Assembly: GCA_020524245.1 (NCBI GenBank)
Contig: JAIVLN010000002.1
Span: 434,001 to 498,000 of the forward strand
Length of the DNA stretch: 64,000 bases
Direction: 5' to 3'
Source: Rossellomorea aquimaris
GTDB lineage: Bacteria; Bacillota; Bacilli; Bacillales; Fictibacillaceae
Shown here: positions 40,528-49,620 of the stretch, one piece after another
How positions within the stretch are numbered: position 1 is the stretch's first letter
Layout: the number at the start of each line of letters is the position of its first letter
Notes under the pieces: model-generated
Seen by the model: the letters and a program-made list of their open reading frames with translations, nothing else
Told to the model about the DNA's origin: nothing
Database searches by the model: none
Position numbers and translations under genes: made by a program

Positions 40528-40716
40528 TTAATACCAGCTATATCCGCCGCCGCCATATCCATAGTCGTCGCATCCACAGCCGCCATATCCATAACCGCCG
40601 CCGTAGCTACCATATCCACTCGTACATGCGCAGCCAACGATAATTAGCAGGATGAACAATACAACAATCAGCGTGAAGCTCTTGCCGTGGCCTTTTTTCT
40701 TTACTCCATCACTCAT
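40528..40716 (-). CDS. yjcZ: YjcZ-type Gly/Tyr-rich sporulation protein
   Basis: A 62-aa protein: a basic start (KKKGHGKS), a membrane helix (FTLIVVLFILLIIVGCAC) and a glycine-tyrosine repeat tail (YGSYGGGYGYGGCGC). The YjcZ family normally reads helix then short Gly/Tyr tail and is linked to spores or biofilm; this copy has a longer N-terminus and tail. A strong AAAGGAGG ribosome site precedes it. Confidence 0.7.
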   Translation of the reverse strand: MSDGVKKKGHGKSFTLIVVLFILLIIVGCACTSGYGSYGGGYGYGGCGCDDYGYGGGGYSWY

Positions 40717-40890
40717 CTTTTCAGCCTCCTTTTCTTCTATTCACTATTACTGTATGTACCAATAAAAACTCATGATAGGTACAAATATGGAGGTCGGAAA
40801 AATTATGCTAGTGTCCAACGTCTGTGACACATAAAATTTGTGGTGCTTTACCACACTATATGTACAACAATCAGAGGAGGATACTCTTTC

Positions 40891-41154
40891 ATGACAGAAC
40901 ATGAATCGTTAGAGATGTTTCTGAACCGAGCGAAACAAGTCATCGACCATGCAACTGAACAAAATGAACTTTACAATAGGCAAGAACCACAAATTGATGC
41001 AGCCGTCTACTCCAGTGCTCAACAGCAACTGGAAGAATCTTATCTCGATCTGCAAAAAGTATCGAACAGTGCCACACCTCAACAAAGAGAAGAAATCCAG
41101 CGCATAATGGCACAAATCCTGCAGCTCCAAAGCGACATGATCATCAACGAATAA
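40891..41154 (+). CDS. ytzC: DUF2524-family protein YtzC
   Basis: An 87-aa all-helical protein of the DUF2524 family. QQQLEESYLDLQKVSNSATPQQREEIQRI... is the conserved heptad-rich region (two antiparallel helices). Function unknown. ATG at 40891 follows AGAGGAGG; a longer in-frame start at 40840 has no ribosome site. It is followed by a 59-bp palindrome. Confidence 0.75.
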   Translation: MTEHESLEMFLNRAKQVIDHATEQNELYNRQEPQIDAAVYSSAQQQLEESYLDLQKVSNSATPQQREEIQRIMAQILQLQSDMIINE

Positions 41155-41164
41155 GAAATGACAA

Positions 41165-41223
41165 GTGCCAGGCACCATTCTGGAAGCGTTGCGGCGCAAC
41201 GACTTCTGAATGGTACCTGGCAC
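41165..41223. repeat. 59-bp palindromic repeat, copy 2
   Basis: GTGCCAGGCACCATTC at one end and GAATGGTACCTGGCAC at the other; inner stem GTTGC-GGC-GCAAC. Followed by GTTTTT, so on the plus strand it may terminate ytzC. Confidence 0.85.
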
Positions 41224-41240
41224 TGTTTTTGGCACTGTTT

Positions 41241-42440
41241 TTAACTTTCCTTCTCTTTCAAGTATTCATGATAAGGAAAGGGGTCATCATTTTCACGAGG
41301 ACCGATATAAATGACGATCAGGCCTGGGAAATTGTAGATCTCGGAAATATGTTCTTGCGGAATTCGTTTCTTCCCGCTTTCGGTTATGTAATAGAAATGA
41401 TCATATTCAGATTGTAGCGTAATCCCTTCATAAGGAAACACAGCTTCACCGTTTTCCCCAACTTTTATGGTCTGATCTGGCAATTCGTTCGATTCCGGTG
41501 GCGTATGGATCTTCACCCATCCGGTATAAGCCTCAGGTATAAGGATCTCGTAATCTGCTCGTTCCGGATCCGGTTTCGGAATGAATTTTGTATAATCGGA
41601 GTCTCGGTTTCGATTGAACGCCTCTTCTGTACCGATGAAGATTTGTTCAATGTTTGTGTAGTCACCTAGATCAGTCGATGAAAATCCTGACATCGGTCCA
41701 TAGTGGATCATACCACGGGGAATCTTCTTCTCCACACCTTCGTCAAAGATAAAATAGTATTCGTTTTCTAAAACATACGCTCCTTTGAATTCGGTTGACG
41801 TCCAAGCGGCTCCTTCTTCATCAAATCGGACGACTCGGAAGTCCCCTTCTTCTTCTAAAGCGGGTTTCCCTGGTCGGTCATAATAAACATACAACCATCC
41901 ACGGTAATCTTCAGGTACATAATACTTTGTTAATGGTGGTTTACCACTCAACACGCCATTGTCGCTGAAACCGAACCAACTTAAAGAACCCAGGATCAAC
42001 GAAGCACTCACGATACCGCTGATCACTTTCACCATCCTGCCCGGGGTACGATTCAGGAATGGCATCCACTTTTTAAGCACCTCATCCATTACCCAGAAGA
42101 AAATGGCGATCGGAGTGACGAGCCATATATAACTCAGGATATTTATTCTCGGTTCAATCGTTTTAAAAATTAGTAAAGGAACCACAACAAAACCTACGTG
42201 AATGAGCAGGGAAAACAGCCACATTCTCTTCACATTTACAGGCACGATAATGTCCGCAAGAACAGATACTGGCACCCCATATAGTCCAATGACCAAGAGG
42301 ACGAAAATCATGACAAAAAGTCCCCCGACGAGGACACTGATATCGCCTCCCATTAAACCGTCTGCAACAAAAAACACTGTAACAACCAATCCAGTAAAGA
42401 AACCTGCAAGCACTTTACGCCACAGGAAAATTGCCCCCAT
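41241..42440 (-). CDS. Membrane protein with two DUF6843-like extracellular repeats
   Basis: A 399-aa protein with about five membrane helices in the first 150 residues and a soluble C-terminal half built from two related units: YVPEDYRGWLYVYYDRPG...IEQIFIGT and LIPEAYTGWVKIHTPPES...GLIVIYIG. The PxxYxGWxxI pattern is that of DUF6843. Function unknown; the exposed domains could bind a cell-surface ligand. ATG at 42440 follows AGGGGTGG. Flanked on both sides by 59-bp palindromes. Confidence 0.7.
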   Translation of the reverse strand: MGAIFLWRKVLAGFFTGLVVTVFFVADGLMGGDISVLVGGLFVMIFVLLVIGLYGVPVSVLADIIVPVNVKRMWLFSLLIHVGFVVVPLLIFKTIEPRINILSYIWLVTPIAIFFWVMDEVLKKWMPFLNRTPGRMVKVISGIVSASLILGSLSWFGFSDNGVLSGKPPLTKYYVPEDYRGWLYVYYDRPGKPALEEEGDFRVVRFDEEGAAWTSTEFKGAYVLENEYYFIFDEGVEKKIPRGMIHYGPMSGFSSTDLGDYTNIEQIFIGTEEAFNRNRDSDYTKFIPKPDPERADYEILIPEAYTGWVKIHTPPESNELPDQTIKVGENGEAVFPYEGITLQSEYDHFYYITESGKKRIPQEHISEIYNFPGLIVIYIGPRENDDPFPYHEYLKEKES

Positions 42441-42489
42441 ACAACCACCCCTAAAGCATTTATCCAACTTTATTCTAACATAACAAAAT

Positions 42490-42548
42490 GTGCCAGGTAC
42501 CGTTCAAGAAGCGTTGCGTTGCAACGACTTCTGAACGGTACCTGGCAC
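42490..42548. repeat. 59-bp palindromic repeat, copy 3
   Basis: GTGCCAGGTACCGTTC and GAACGGTACCTGGCAC at the ends, inner stem GTTGC-GTT-GCAAC. Compared with copy 2, paired positions change together (A-T to G-C). It sits 6 bp after the bdhA stop. Confidence 0.85.
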
Positions 42549-42554
42549 TCATCA

Positions 42555-43331
42555 TTATTGTGCGGTATAGCCTCCGTCGATGACGACGGCTTGCCCGGTG
42601 ATCCCTTTTGCTTGTTCACTCGATAAGAAAAGCGTATAGTCGGCGATTTCTTTCACTGATAGCAATCGTTTTTGTGGGACAAGGGGATAGATGACTTCTT
42701 CCATCACTTGTTCTTTTGTAACACCACGGTTTTTCGCCAAATCCGCCAATTGGTTTTGGACAAGCGGTGTGTCAATGTATCCTGGACAAATGGCGTTGAC
42801 CGTTACACCATGTTCCGCAGCTTCCAATGCGGTGACTTTCGTTAAACCAATCACTCCGTGTTTCGCACTGTTGTAGGCTGCCTTCCCTGCGAAACCTACC
42901 AATCCATTAATAGAAGACATGTTCAATATCCGTCCGAACCCTTGCTTTTTCATATAAGGAAGGGCATGCTTTGTAGCAATGAACGGTGCAACCAGCATGA
43001 CCCGTGTCAACAGCTCAAATTTCTCGGTAGGAAATTCTTCAACAGAAGAAATGTATTGAAGACCTGCGTTATTAACGAGAATATCCAGTCGACCGTAATG
43101 CTCGACGGTTTTCTCAATCGAGGACTTCACTTCCTTTTCATTCGTCACATCACACTTCAGCCCGAGCGCATCGTAACCTTCTTTGGTCAGTTCTTTCGCT
43201 GCTCCACTTACACCATCCTCATTCAAATCCGACAGTACAACTTTTGCACCTTGTTCAGCGAAGGACTTTGCGAGCTCATTTCCGATACCACTAGCTGCGC
43301 CTGTAATATATACGACTTTATCTTGAACCAC
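42555..43331 (-). CDS. bdhA: 3-hydroxybutyrate dehydrogenase (SDR)
   Basis: A 258-aa short-chain dehydrogenase. TGAASGIGNELA binds NAD, NNAG and the Ser/Tyr/Lys triad (MSSINGL, YNSAKHG) are intact, and the GLQYISSVEEFP and VPQKRLLSVKEIADYTLFLSSE parts fit D-3-hydroxybutyrate dehydrogenases. It oxidises 3-hydroxybutyrate to acetoacetate. Start is GTG at 43331 after GAGGAGG. It follows the GntP permease by 19 bp and shares its sigma-54 promoter. Confidence 0.9.
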   Translation of the reverse strand: MVQDKVVYITGAASGIGNELAKSFAEQGAKVVLSDLNEDGVSGAAKELTKEGYDALGLKCDVTNEKEVKSSIEKTVEHYGRLDILVNNAGLQYISSVEEFPTEKFELLTRVMLVAPFIATKHALPYMKKQGFGRILNMSSINGLVGFAGKAAYNSAKHGVIGLTKVTALEAAEHGVTVNAICPGYIDTPLVQNQLADLAKNRGVTKEQVMEEVIYPLVPQKRLLSVKEIADYTLFLSSEQAKGITGQAVVIDGGYTAQ

Positions 43332-43350
43332 AATGAAACCTCCTCAACAA

Positions 43351-44670
43351 TTAAATCCCAAGTCCGAATGAGAATAAGATGACAGCTAATGCGAGACCAA
43401 TCAACGGTACAATAACTGTCAAAGCACCGACAGCTCCATAGGCAGCTGCATGTGTTTCCCCACAGATCGCTCGAACAGTCGTAACGACATATCCGTTATG
43501 CGGCAAGGAATCAAGCGCACCTGAGGAAATTGCGACTGTTCTGTGCAAGGCCTCCGGATTGACGCCCATATCGACATAATGCGGCCCTAGGATAGGCAAA
43601 GCAATTGCCTGACCTCCTGATGCAGATCCTGTCATACCGGCAATCACACTGACTGCGATTGCGCCTCCGATCAATGGACTTCCCGGAATACTAGTCATCG
43701 CATTGACAGCAACATCAAAAGCCGGTACACCTTTCGCGACACCACCGAATCCGACGACAGCTGCGGTGTTCCCGATTGCAATCAAAGCACCAAGTGTTCC
43801 ACCAGAAACCGCTTCCCAGAAATCGGTGAAATATTTACGGTTCAACAAGTAGGCTGCAATGACACCACCTAGCAATGCGACAATTAGCGCCGATTGCTTC
43901 AATGCATCATGGAAAATGAACGAAATGATAAGCACAACGACCAGCGGCAAAAGTCCAGCGATCGGATTCGGCAATTCTTTTTCCGAGACTTCCGGATCGT
44001 CTTTTCTTGATTCAAATTTCTCGCCATTCGCGACTGCTTTCGAAATCATCTTTCTTAACCACCAATATCCGAAAACCGCCATGAACACAGCGACGATTAA
44101 ACTGACTTCCCAACCTGCGTATGGAGATGTCCCTAGATACTCAATCGGAATCCAGTTTTGGATTTCAGGTGAACCGGCTGAAGTCATCGTAAATGTGACT
44201 GAACCGAAAGCAAGTGCTGCCGGTATAAAACGTCGTGGCAAATTTGCTTGTTTGAATAGACCTACTGCCATCGGATAAACCGAGAACGCGACAACGAACA
44301 AACTGACTCCACCATATGTCAAAATGGCACAAGCTAATACGATAGCCAGCACAGCCTGTTTCATACCAAGTTTTGCGACAATCCACTTGGATACACTATC
44401 GGCCGCGCCACTGTCTTCCATGACTTTTCCGAAAATTGCACCCAATAAGAACATTAAAAACCAGGCAGCAACGAATCCAGAAAAACCTGCCATGTAATTT
44501 CCGACTAAGTTCGCTTCACCCTCCCCCGCTAATTGTGGAAAAAGTGGAATTCCACTCAGGGCAGCAACGAAGAGCGCACATAGAGGTGCAACAACCAACA
44601 GGTTCATACCTCTCATCGTTAAGACAATTAATAGGATGAGTCCCCCGAGTAAACCAATCATGCTTAACAT
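43351..44670 (-). CDS. GntP-family permease, probably for 3-hydroxybutyrate
   Basis: A 439-aa GntP-family transporter with about twelve helices. MIGLLGGLILLIVLTMRG begins the protein; GSASGGQAIALPIL and SSGALDSLPHNGYVVTTV are family motifs. The pairing with 3-hydroxybutyrate dehydrogenase suggests 3-hydroxybutyrate as substrate (as for B. subtilis YxjC). ATG at 44670 follows AAGGGAGG. The transcript starts from an exact sigma-54 promoter at 44773-44756, so the gene depends on SigL and an activator. Confidence 0.88.
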   Translation of the reverse strand: MLSMIGLLGGLILLIVLTMRGMNLLVVAPLCALFVAALSGIPLFPQLAGEGEANLVGNYMAGFSGFVAAWFLMFLLGAIFGKVMEDSGAADSVSKWIVAKLGMKQAVLAIVLACAILTYGGVSLFVVAFSVYPMAVGLFKQANLPRRFIPAALAFGSVTFTMTSAGSPEIQNWIPIEYLGTSPYAGWEVSLIVAVFMAVFGYWWLRKMISKAVANGEKFESRKDDPEVSEKELPNPIAGLLPLVVVLIISFIFHDALKQSALIVALLGGVIAAYLLNRKYFTDFWEAVSGGTLGALIAIGNTAAVVGFGGVAKGVPAFDVAVNAMTSIPGSPLIGGAIAVSVIAGMTGSASGGQAIALPILGPHYVDMGVNPEALHRTVAISSGALDSLPHNGYVVTTVRAICGETHAAAYGAVGALTVIVPLIGLALAVILFSFGLGI

Positions 44671-44755
44671 CTGAAATCCTCCCTTGACGAAACAGTATTT
44701 GGAATCGCTTTCAAATTCTAAAAATAAAAGGCGATTCCGTTCTCCCTGATTAGTA

Positions 44756-44773
44756 ATGCAATAATCGTGCCAA
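44756..44773 (-). promoter_or_regulatory. Sigma-54 (SigL) promoter of the 3-hydroxybutyrate operon
   Basis: TTGGCACGATTATTGCAT: exact -24 GG and -12 GC with the required 10-bp distance, 86 bp before the permease start. Confidence 0.95.
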
Positions 44774-44824
44774 CTTTTCATCAGCGCTCTCTCACATGTT
44801 ACAAATTGTTGAACGTTTTCATTT

Positions 44825-44840
44825 TTCCGAAAAATCGGAA
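44825..44840. promoter_or_regulatory. Upstream activator palindrome 1
   Basis: TTCCGA-AAAA-TCGGAA, about 55-70 bp upstream of the sigma-54 -24 element. Probable enhancer for the adjacent activator. Confidence 0.65.
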
Positions 44841-44883
44841 TTCATCATCGAATAACCTTTCCAAACCCTTGCCAATCATAAAA

Positions 44884-44921
44884 ATTCCAGAAATCCGGAC
44901 AATATTCCGGAAATCTGGAAT
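44884..44921. promoter_or_regulatory. Upstream activator palindrome 2
   Basis: ATTCCAGAAATCCGG and, 8 bp later, CCGGAAATCTGGAAT: a long interrupted palindrome (13 of 15 pairs) about 110-150 bp upstream of the sigma-54 promoter. It ends 4 bp before the activator stop codon. Confidence 0.7.
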
Positions 44922-44924
44922 CAT

Positions 44925-46292
44925 TTACAACAGACCATATTTGTTCAATTTTTCATAAAGGCTGGACTTACCGATACCGAGAGTTTTAGCAGCAGCCAGT
45001 TTATTCCCGTCATTCTGATTGAGGGCATCGTTCAGGGCATTGCGTTCAGTCTGTTCCAGGAGTTCTTTTAACGACTTGTTCCCCACACGCATGCTTTCTT
45101 GCTCTGTCAAATAATCAGGTAATGCTTCGAGATCGATTGTCTCTCCGTATGACAGATGGACTGCAGCTTCAATGACGTTCTCCAACTCCCGGATATTCCC
45201 TGGCCAATTATGGCGACGAAGTACTTGCATCACGTTATTTTCCATTCCTTGAATTCGTTTGCCCGTCCTTCTTGTCACTTTCTCCAGGAAATGATTGATA
45301 AGCGGTAAGAGATCGTCTTTACGTTCCCTGAGTGCAGGTATGTGGAGCTGAAATCCGTTGATTCGGTAAAACAAGTCTTCCCGAAACAATTTTTCCCGGA
45401 CCATCTTCTCTAGCGGACGGTTCGTCGCGGCAATCACTCGGACATTCACTTTCTCCGTTTTGTTCGTACCGATCGGTTCAATCTCTTTTTCCTGTAGTAC
45501 GCGTAACAGCTTGACTTGCATCTGCAGAGGCATATCTCCGATTTCATCTAGAAAGAGCGTCCCACCATTCGCCAGTATGAACTTTCCGACTTTCCCGCCT
45601 TTTTTTGCCCCGGTAAACGCACCTTCCACATACCCGAACAACTCTGATTCAAGAAGATGCTCTGGAATCGCCGCACAATTCACTTTGACGAATGGCGCAG
45701 TACTGCGTTCACTGAGCTGATGGATACTATGTGCAAATAGCTCCTTACCTGTTCCGCTCTCCCCACGGACAAGAACAGATATATCACCGCTCGAGATTTT
45801 TTTCACCCGTTCTTTCAATTCCATCATCGCTTCAGAATTGCCGATGAGATCATTCAATGAATATTTCGCGCCATTGTTTGCCATCCATTCTTTCCGATAA
45901 AATTCCAGCTCTGAAAACAGACTCTTCACATGACTATTCATCTTCTTCCACTGTTCCGTATCTCGGAAAATGACCGTCCCAAGTGCTGCGACAACTCGCC
46001 CTTCATGAAAAATCGGAATCCGGTTCGCAATCATGTAGTTCCCTTTGATGAACTGCAAATCGGCGATTTCTTTTTCACCGGTCTCAGCAACAATATGCAT
46101 TCTCGTGTTTTCGATCACTTCTGTCACATGCTTGCCAATCACTTCTTTGGAATCCACTTCCAAAAATTCGCAATACGTCTTGTTCATAAAACGAATGACA
46201 CCTTCGGGATCGACGACTACAACCCATTCGAAAGCGTTATCAATAATCGCTTCAAGAATTTGATTTTTGATCTGAAAATCGGTTTGCAGCAT
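44925..46292 (-). CDS. PAS-AAA+-Fis sigma-54-dependent activator
   Basis: A 455-aa enhancer-binding protein. A PAS domain occupies about 10-115 (WVVVVDPEGVIRFMNKTYCEFL), the AAA+ domain about 145-380 with Walker A GESGTGKE, GAFTGA loop contacting sigma-54, and LFLDEIGDM Walker B; a Fis-type helix-turn-helix (LAAAKTLGIGKSSLYEKL) ends the protein. No receiver domain, so the signal is probably a ligand bound by PAS. It lies just upstream of the sigma-54 promoter and palindromes, so it should activate 3-hydroxybutyrate use. Confidence 0.94.
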   Translation of the reverse strand: MLQTDFQIKNQILEAIIDNAFEWVVVVDPEGVIRFMNKTYCEFLEVDSKEVIGKHVTEVIENTRMHIVAETGEKEIADLQFIKGNYMIANRIPIFHEGRVVAALGTVIFRDTEQWKKMNSHVKSLFSELEFYRKEWMANNGAKYSLNDLIGNSEAMMELKERVKKISSGDISVLVRGESGTGKELFAHSIHQLSERSTAPFVKVNCAAIPEHLLESELFGYVEGAFTGAKKGGKVGKFILANGGTLFLDEIGDMPLQMQVKLLRVLQEKEIEPIGTNKTEKVNVRVIAATNRPLEKMVREKLFREDLFYRINGFQLHIPALRERKDDLLPLINHFLEKVTRRTGKRIQGMENNVMQVLRRHNWPGNIRELENVIEAAVHLSYGETIDLEALPDYLTEQESMRVGNKSLKELLEQTERNALNDALNQNDGNKLAAAKTLGIGKSSLYEKLNKYGLL

Positions 46293-46429
46293 GATTGACC
46301 GTCCTCTCGTCCAACATTCTGCTTTTACTTTATCATAACTTTCGCAAATAATTAGAGGATTCTGAAGAAACGACCTCTATTTTCCAGCTATTACCTGTAT
46401 AATAATTATTGGAAACTGGGAGGTATAAA

Positions 46430-47116
46430 ATGATTAAACATATGAAACTGTTTATCTTTGGAGTCATCTCGGTAGCTGCTAGTATACTATTAAACATTTC
46501 ATTTCCCTTTGGACGACCAATAGTGGAGATTTTGTTTAAAACAATTGGTTTACCGGTTTACTCAAATAATGGATTACAATCTGGATTCAACTTTGCTGGC
46601 TTAACACTCACATTCATATTTATTAACGGAATTACTTATATCTTTTACTCTTTGAAAAAATATCGGATACGCGCTGTAGGTCTTGCATTGATTATTGGCA
46701 TTGCAGCTCCTTCTATGGGGGTTGCAGCCTATCAAAATACGTTTGCATCTGGGGTCCATGCTGTGTCCTATGACATGGAGTCCAGCGAATGCAGTTTCAC
46801 ATTTGGAGAAGAGAGAGGATCATTACAAGGCATATGCACCCTACCTTTTAAAAACAATAGTAGCGATACGGTATCCTTCACGGTTGAATTTCTCGAGACG
46901 GGCAATTACAAAGAGTATGGATTTAGAATGAACTCTTTATTAAATGAAGATGGTCCTTTTCACATCGAATTACTTCCAAAAGAAACTAAAGTTGTTCAGC
47001 TTGAAGCCAATATTGATGTGAGTGATGTTGATTACAAATATCCACAAGGTGGAGGTAGTTCTCATGTTCCGATTAAATTGATGGATGAAAAGAAGGAAGT
47101 TGTCATTACACGTTAA
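46430..47116 (+). CDS. Hypothetical membrane protein with extracytoplasmic domain
   Basis: A 228-aa protein with three or four membrane helices (about 8-28, 48-66, 77-98) and a C-terminal beta-rich domain of about 120 residues holding two Cys (ECSFTFGEERGSLQGICTLPF), likely a disulfide outside the cell. VSFTVEFLETG and KVVQLEANIDV read as an Ig-like sandwich. ATG at 46430 follows GGGAGG. The region is more AT-rich than its neighbours, so recent acquisition is possible. No family recognised. Confidence 0.6.
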   Translation: MIKHMKLFIFGVISVAASILLNISFPFGRPIVEILFKTIGLPVYSNNGLQSGFNFAGLTLTFIFINGITYIFYSLKKYRIRAVGLALIIGIAAPSMGVAAYQNTFASGVHAVSYDMESSECSFTFGEERGSLQGICTLPFKNNSSDTVSFTVEFLETGNYKEYGFRMNSLLNEDGPFHIELLPKETKVVQLEANIDVSDVDYKYPQGGGSSHVPIKLMDEKKEVVITR

Positions 47117-47184
47117 CTTGAAGGTACTAACGGGTTATTTATCACATATAGTAGCGTACAAGAGCCTTTTTATGGGGGAGTTGC

Positions 47185-47400
47185 ATGAAGGAAACATCCA
47201 TATTTATCGTGTTGATCTTGTTCCTTTTGCTCATCATCGTGTTGCAGAACGCCATCTTCAATAACAAGAATCATCACTCGATTTCAAATCCTCACTCCAA
47301 TCCGATTACGATTGTGGGAAACATCGGACCCACCACCTATGAAGACGGGACATTGAACATCCAGTATATTGGATATCCGTTTGTCCCTTTCCGGACTTAA
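47185..47400 (+). CDS. 71-aa membrane-anchored hypothetical protein
   Basis: One N-terminal helix (IFIVLILFLLLIIVLQNAIF), then a short extracytoplasmic tail (ITIVGNIGPTTYEDGTLNIQYIGYPFVP). GGGGGAG precedes the ATG. It shares a bidirectional terminator with the convergent histidine kinase. Family not recognised. Confidence 0.55.
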   Translation: MKETSIFIVLILFLLLIIVLQNAIFNNKNHHSISNPHSNPITIVGNIGPTTYEDGTLNIQYIGYPFVPFRT

Positions 47401-47401
47401 G

Positions 47402-47443
47402 AAAAAGGACTAAAGGAGTCAAATTGACTCCTTTAGTCCTTTT
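47402..47443. terminator. Long bidirectional terminator
   Basis: AAAGGACTAAAGGAGTCAA pairs over 19 bp with TTGACTCCTTTAGTCCTTT. The stem includes the last codons of the histidine kinase gene. Confidence 0.88.
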
Positions 47444-48854
47444 GTTTTGATGGCAACTTAATCGTAAACTTCGTCCCGTGGCCTTTTGTGCTTTCTACTT
47501 CTATTGATCCATTGTGAAGCTCTACAAGCTGCTTTACGATCGACAATCCGAGGCCGAACTCTCCTAACGGATTGTTCTTCCGTGAAATGTCTGCTTTATA
47601 GAACCGGTCCCAAATCGATTCGATGTCCTTTGGATCTATGCCGATTCCTGTGTCTTCAATCTCAATGATTGTCGCGTCGTAACCCTTATGACCCGATAGC
47701 TCAATACGTCCGTTCGTCGTAAACTGCATACTGTTTTGCGTAATATTCAATATGATTTGTATGAGCCTGTCATAATCGGCATAGACCTTCAAATCGTCCT
47801 CCACTTTCATGACTATCTCGTTTTGCTGGGCATCCGCTTGATACACCAGTTGTTCTTTGATGACCTCAAAGACTTCCCTCAAAACGATCGTTTCTTTTTC
47901 AAGGTTGATCTGATTGGAACGAATTTTTTCATAATCAAGATTTTCATTGACCAGCCGGATGAGCCTTCTCGTTTCTTTTTCAACTAGGTCCATTGATCTT
48001 TCCCGGTCTTCTTCTGGAATCATGTCATTCCGGATGCCTTCGATTACCCCTCGGATCGTCGTCAACGGAGTACGCATTTCGTGAGATACATCCCCAAGGA
48101 ACTTTTTCCGACGGGCTTCCAACCGTTCAATTTCTTCATTCGATGTCTTTAATCGTTTCGTCATCTTATTGAAATCCTTTGTCAACTCTCCGATTTCGTC
48201 GGATTTCCCTGATGAAGGCACTTTCACGTTATAGTTACCTGAAGCAATTTGAGAAGCCGCTTTACGTAACTGCATGATCCTTTTTCCATGGGACCTTGAT
48301 AAGAACCAACTGATCAAGAGCGCGACGATCAGTGAAACCACCATCGTCAAAGTTAAAAACTTGTTCAATTGCTGGACAAACTGTCTCGTGCCGCTAATTG
48401 GAGAGATGAGCATTACTCCTCCGGAAAATTGCTCACCTTGCATTTTCGGGAAGGCGACCATCGTCACTTCCTGGTTGAACCGCTTTAAATCTTGTTTAAC
48501 CGAAACAACTTCTCCATCCGTGAGCTTTTCCCATTCTGTACCGGAAAGCTTCAGACCGGGAATTCCTCTGTTCGGGGACTTGACATCTCCTTCCCGATTA
48601 AACGTTACGAACTGGATATCACGGGCTCTCAACATTTGCACATAGGTTGTAAACGCCACTTTTGTACCGATTTTATTATCGAGAATGGTACTTTCATTGA
48701 CGATCTGATTGCCGTAGCTTTTCAGTTCATTCACTTTGGTCTGGAACACATAATCCTCTACGAATCTGGTAAAAAGGACGCTCAATAATAGGAACGATAT
48801 GAGTAGAATGCTGATATGAGTCCCGAGCAGTTGATGAAAATACTTAACCTTCAT
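47433..48854 (-). CDS. Membrane sensor histidine kinase
   Basis: A 473-aa kinase with two membrane helices (about 13-35 and 165-187) around an extracellular sensor of about 130 residues, a HAMP domain (to about 240), H-box LGDVSHEMRTPLTT, N-box ITQNSMQF, and G boxes DTGIGI and GEFGLGLSIV. Its start overlaps the response regulator gene by 11 bp, so it is translationally coupled. Together they form an OmpR-type two-component system, probably an envelope sensor given the divergent secreted protein. Confidence 0.92.
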   Translation of the reverse strand: MKVKYFHQLLGTHISILLISFLLLSVLFTRFVEDYVFQTKVNELKSYGNQIVNESTILDNKIGTKVAFTTYVQMLRARDIQFVTFNREGDVKSPNRGIPGLKLSGTEWEKLTDGEVVSVKQDLKRFNQEVTMVAFPKMQGEQFSGGVMLISPISGTRQFVQQLNKFLTLTMVVSLIVALLISWFLSRSHGKRIMQLRKAASQIASGNYNVKVPSSGKSDEIGELTKDFNKMTKRLKTSNEEIERLEARRKKFLGDVSHEMRTPLTTIRGVIEGIRNDMIPEEDRERSMDLVEKETRRLIRLVNENLDYEKIRSNQINLEKETIVLREVFEVIKEQLVYQADAQQNEIVMKVEDDLKVYADYDRLIQIILNITQNSMQFTTNGRIELSGHKGYDATIIEIEDTGIGIDPKDIESIWDRFYKADISRKNNPLGEFGLGLSIVKQLVELHNGSIEVESTKGHGTKFTIKLPSKQKD

Positions 48855-49554
48855 CAGCGTTCACCGTTTCATCAAACTTGTACCCGACTCCCCAAACTGT
48901 ATGGATGAACGGTCTTTCTTTCGAACCGATCTTTTTCCTGAGGCGTTTGATATGTACGTCGACGGTCCGTTCGTCTCCATAAAATTGGTAGCCCCATACC
49001 CGCTCTAATAGCTGTTCTCTCGAAAAGACTTGCCGCGGATGCTCTGCCATGTAATGAAGTAAATCAAACTCTTTTGGCGTGAGATCGCGCACCTGTTCTC
49101 CATCCAGTAGGACATCCCGTGTATTCTTATCTATTTTCAAATGCAAGGTTTCCAGATGATGCGCACTTCTTACATCCGATTTCAGCTGATAACGGCGGGC
49201 AACAGCTTTAATTCTTGCCATGAGTGTGAGCGGGCTGAAAGGTTTCGTCACGTAATCATCTGCCCCTAACTCCAGTCCGAGCACTTGATCGGACTCACTG
49301 TCTTTCGCAGTCAGCATGATGATCGGGATACTGCTTTCTTCTCTTATCTTGTGGCAGATGGTCACCCCATCCATTCCTGGCAACATCCAATCTAGGATAA
49401 TCAGGTCCCAATCACTTTCTTGGAATCGGCTATACCCCTTCAATCCATCCCGGATAAATTCGCCCTTGTATCCTTCCTTTGTGAAAAACATTTCGAGCAT
49501 TGAACAAACGCTGTCGTTATCTTCAATTACTAAAATGTTCACCTTCATCACCAT
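48844..49554 (-). CDS. OmpR-family response regulator
   Basis: A 236-aa regulator. The receiver domain (about 3-120) has the phosphorylated Asp in LIILDWMLPG, the EDND acidic pocket and the K in YVTKPF; the C-terminal winged helix (about 140-230) includes GVGYKFDE at its end. ATG at 49554 is used; an ATG two codons later is also possible. Downstream kinase overlaps. Five phased TTCAT motifs in the divergent spacer are likely its own target. Confidence 0.93.
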   Translation of the reverse strand: MVMKVNILVIEDNDSVCSMLEMFFTKEGYKGEFIRDGLKGYSRFQESDWDLIILDWMLPGMDGVTICHKIREESSIPIIMLTAKDSESDQVLGLELGADDYVTKPFSPLTLMARIKAVARRYQLKSDVRSAHHLETLHLKIDKNTRDVLLDGEQVRDLTPKEFDLLHYMAEHPRQVFSREQLLERVWGYQFYGDERTVDVHIKRLRKKIGSKERPFIHTVWGVGYKFDETVNADEG

Positions 49555-49620
49555 CTTTTACGTATAAATTTACTTTTATCTTAACGGTTGCAGAAGGCTT
49601 TTTGGGGATTATGAAAAGAT

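Noticed and set aside
40811-40846. Short frame MLVSNVCDT after GGAGGTCGG
   Set aside because: Only nine codons, with a 9-nt spacing and no terminator or conservation clue.
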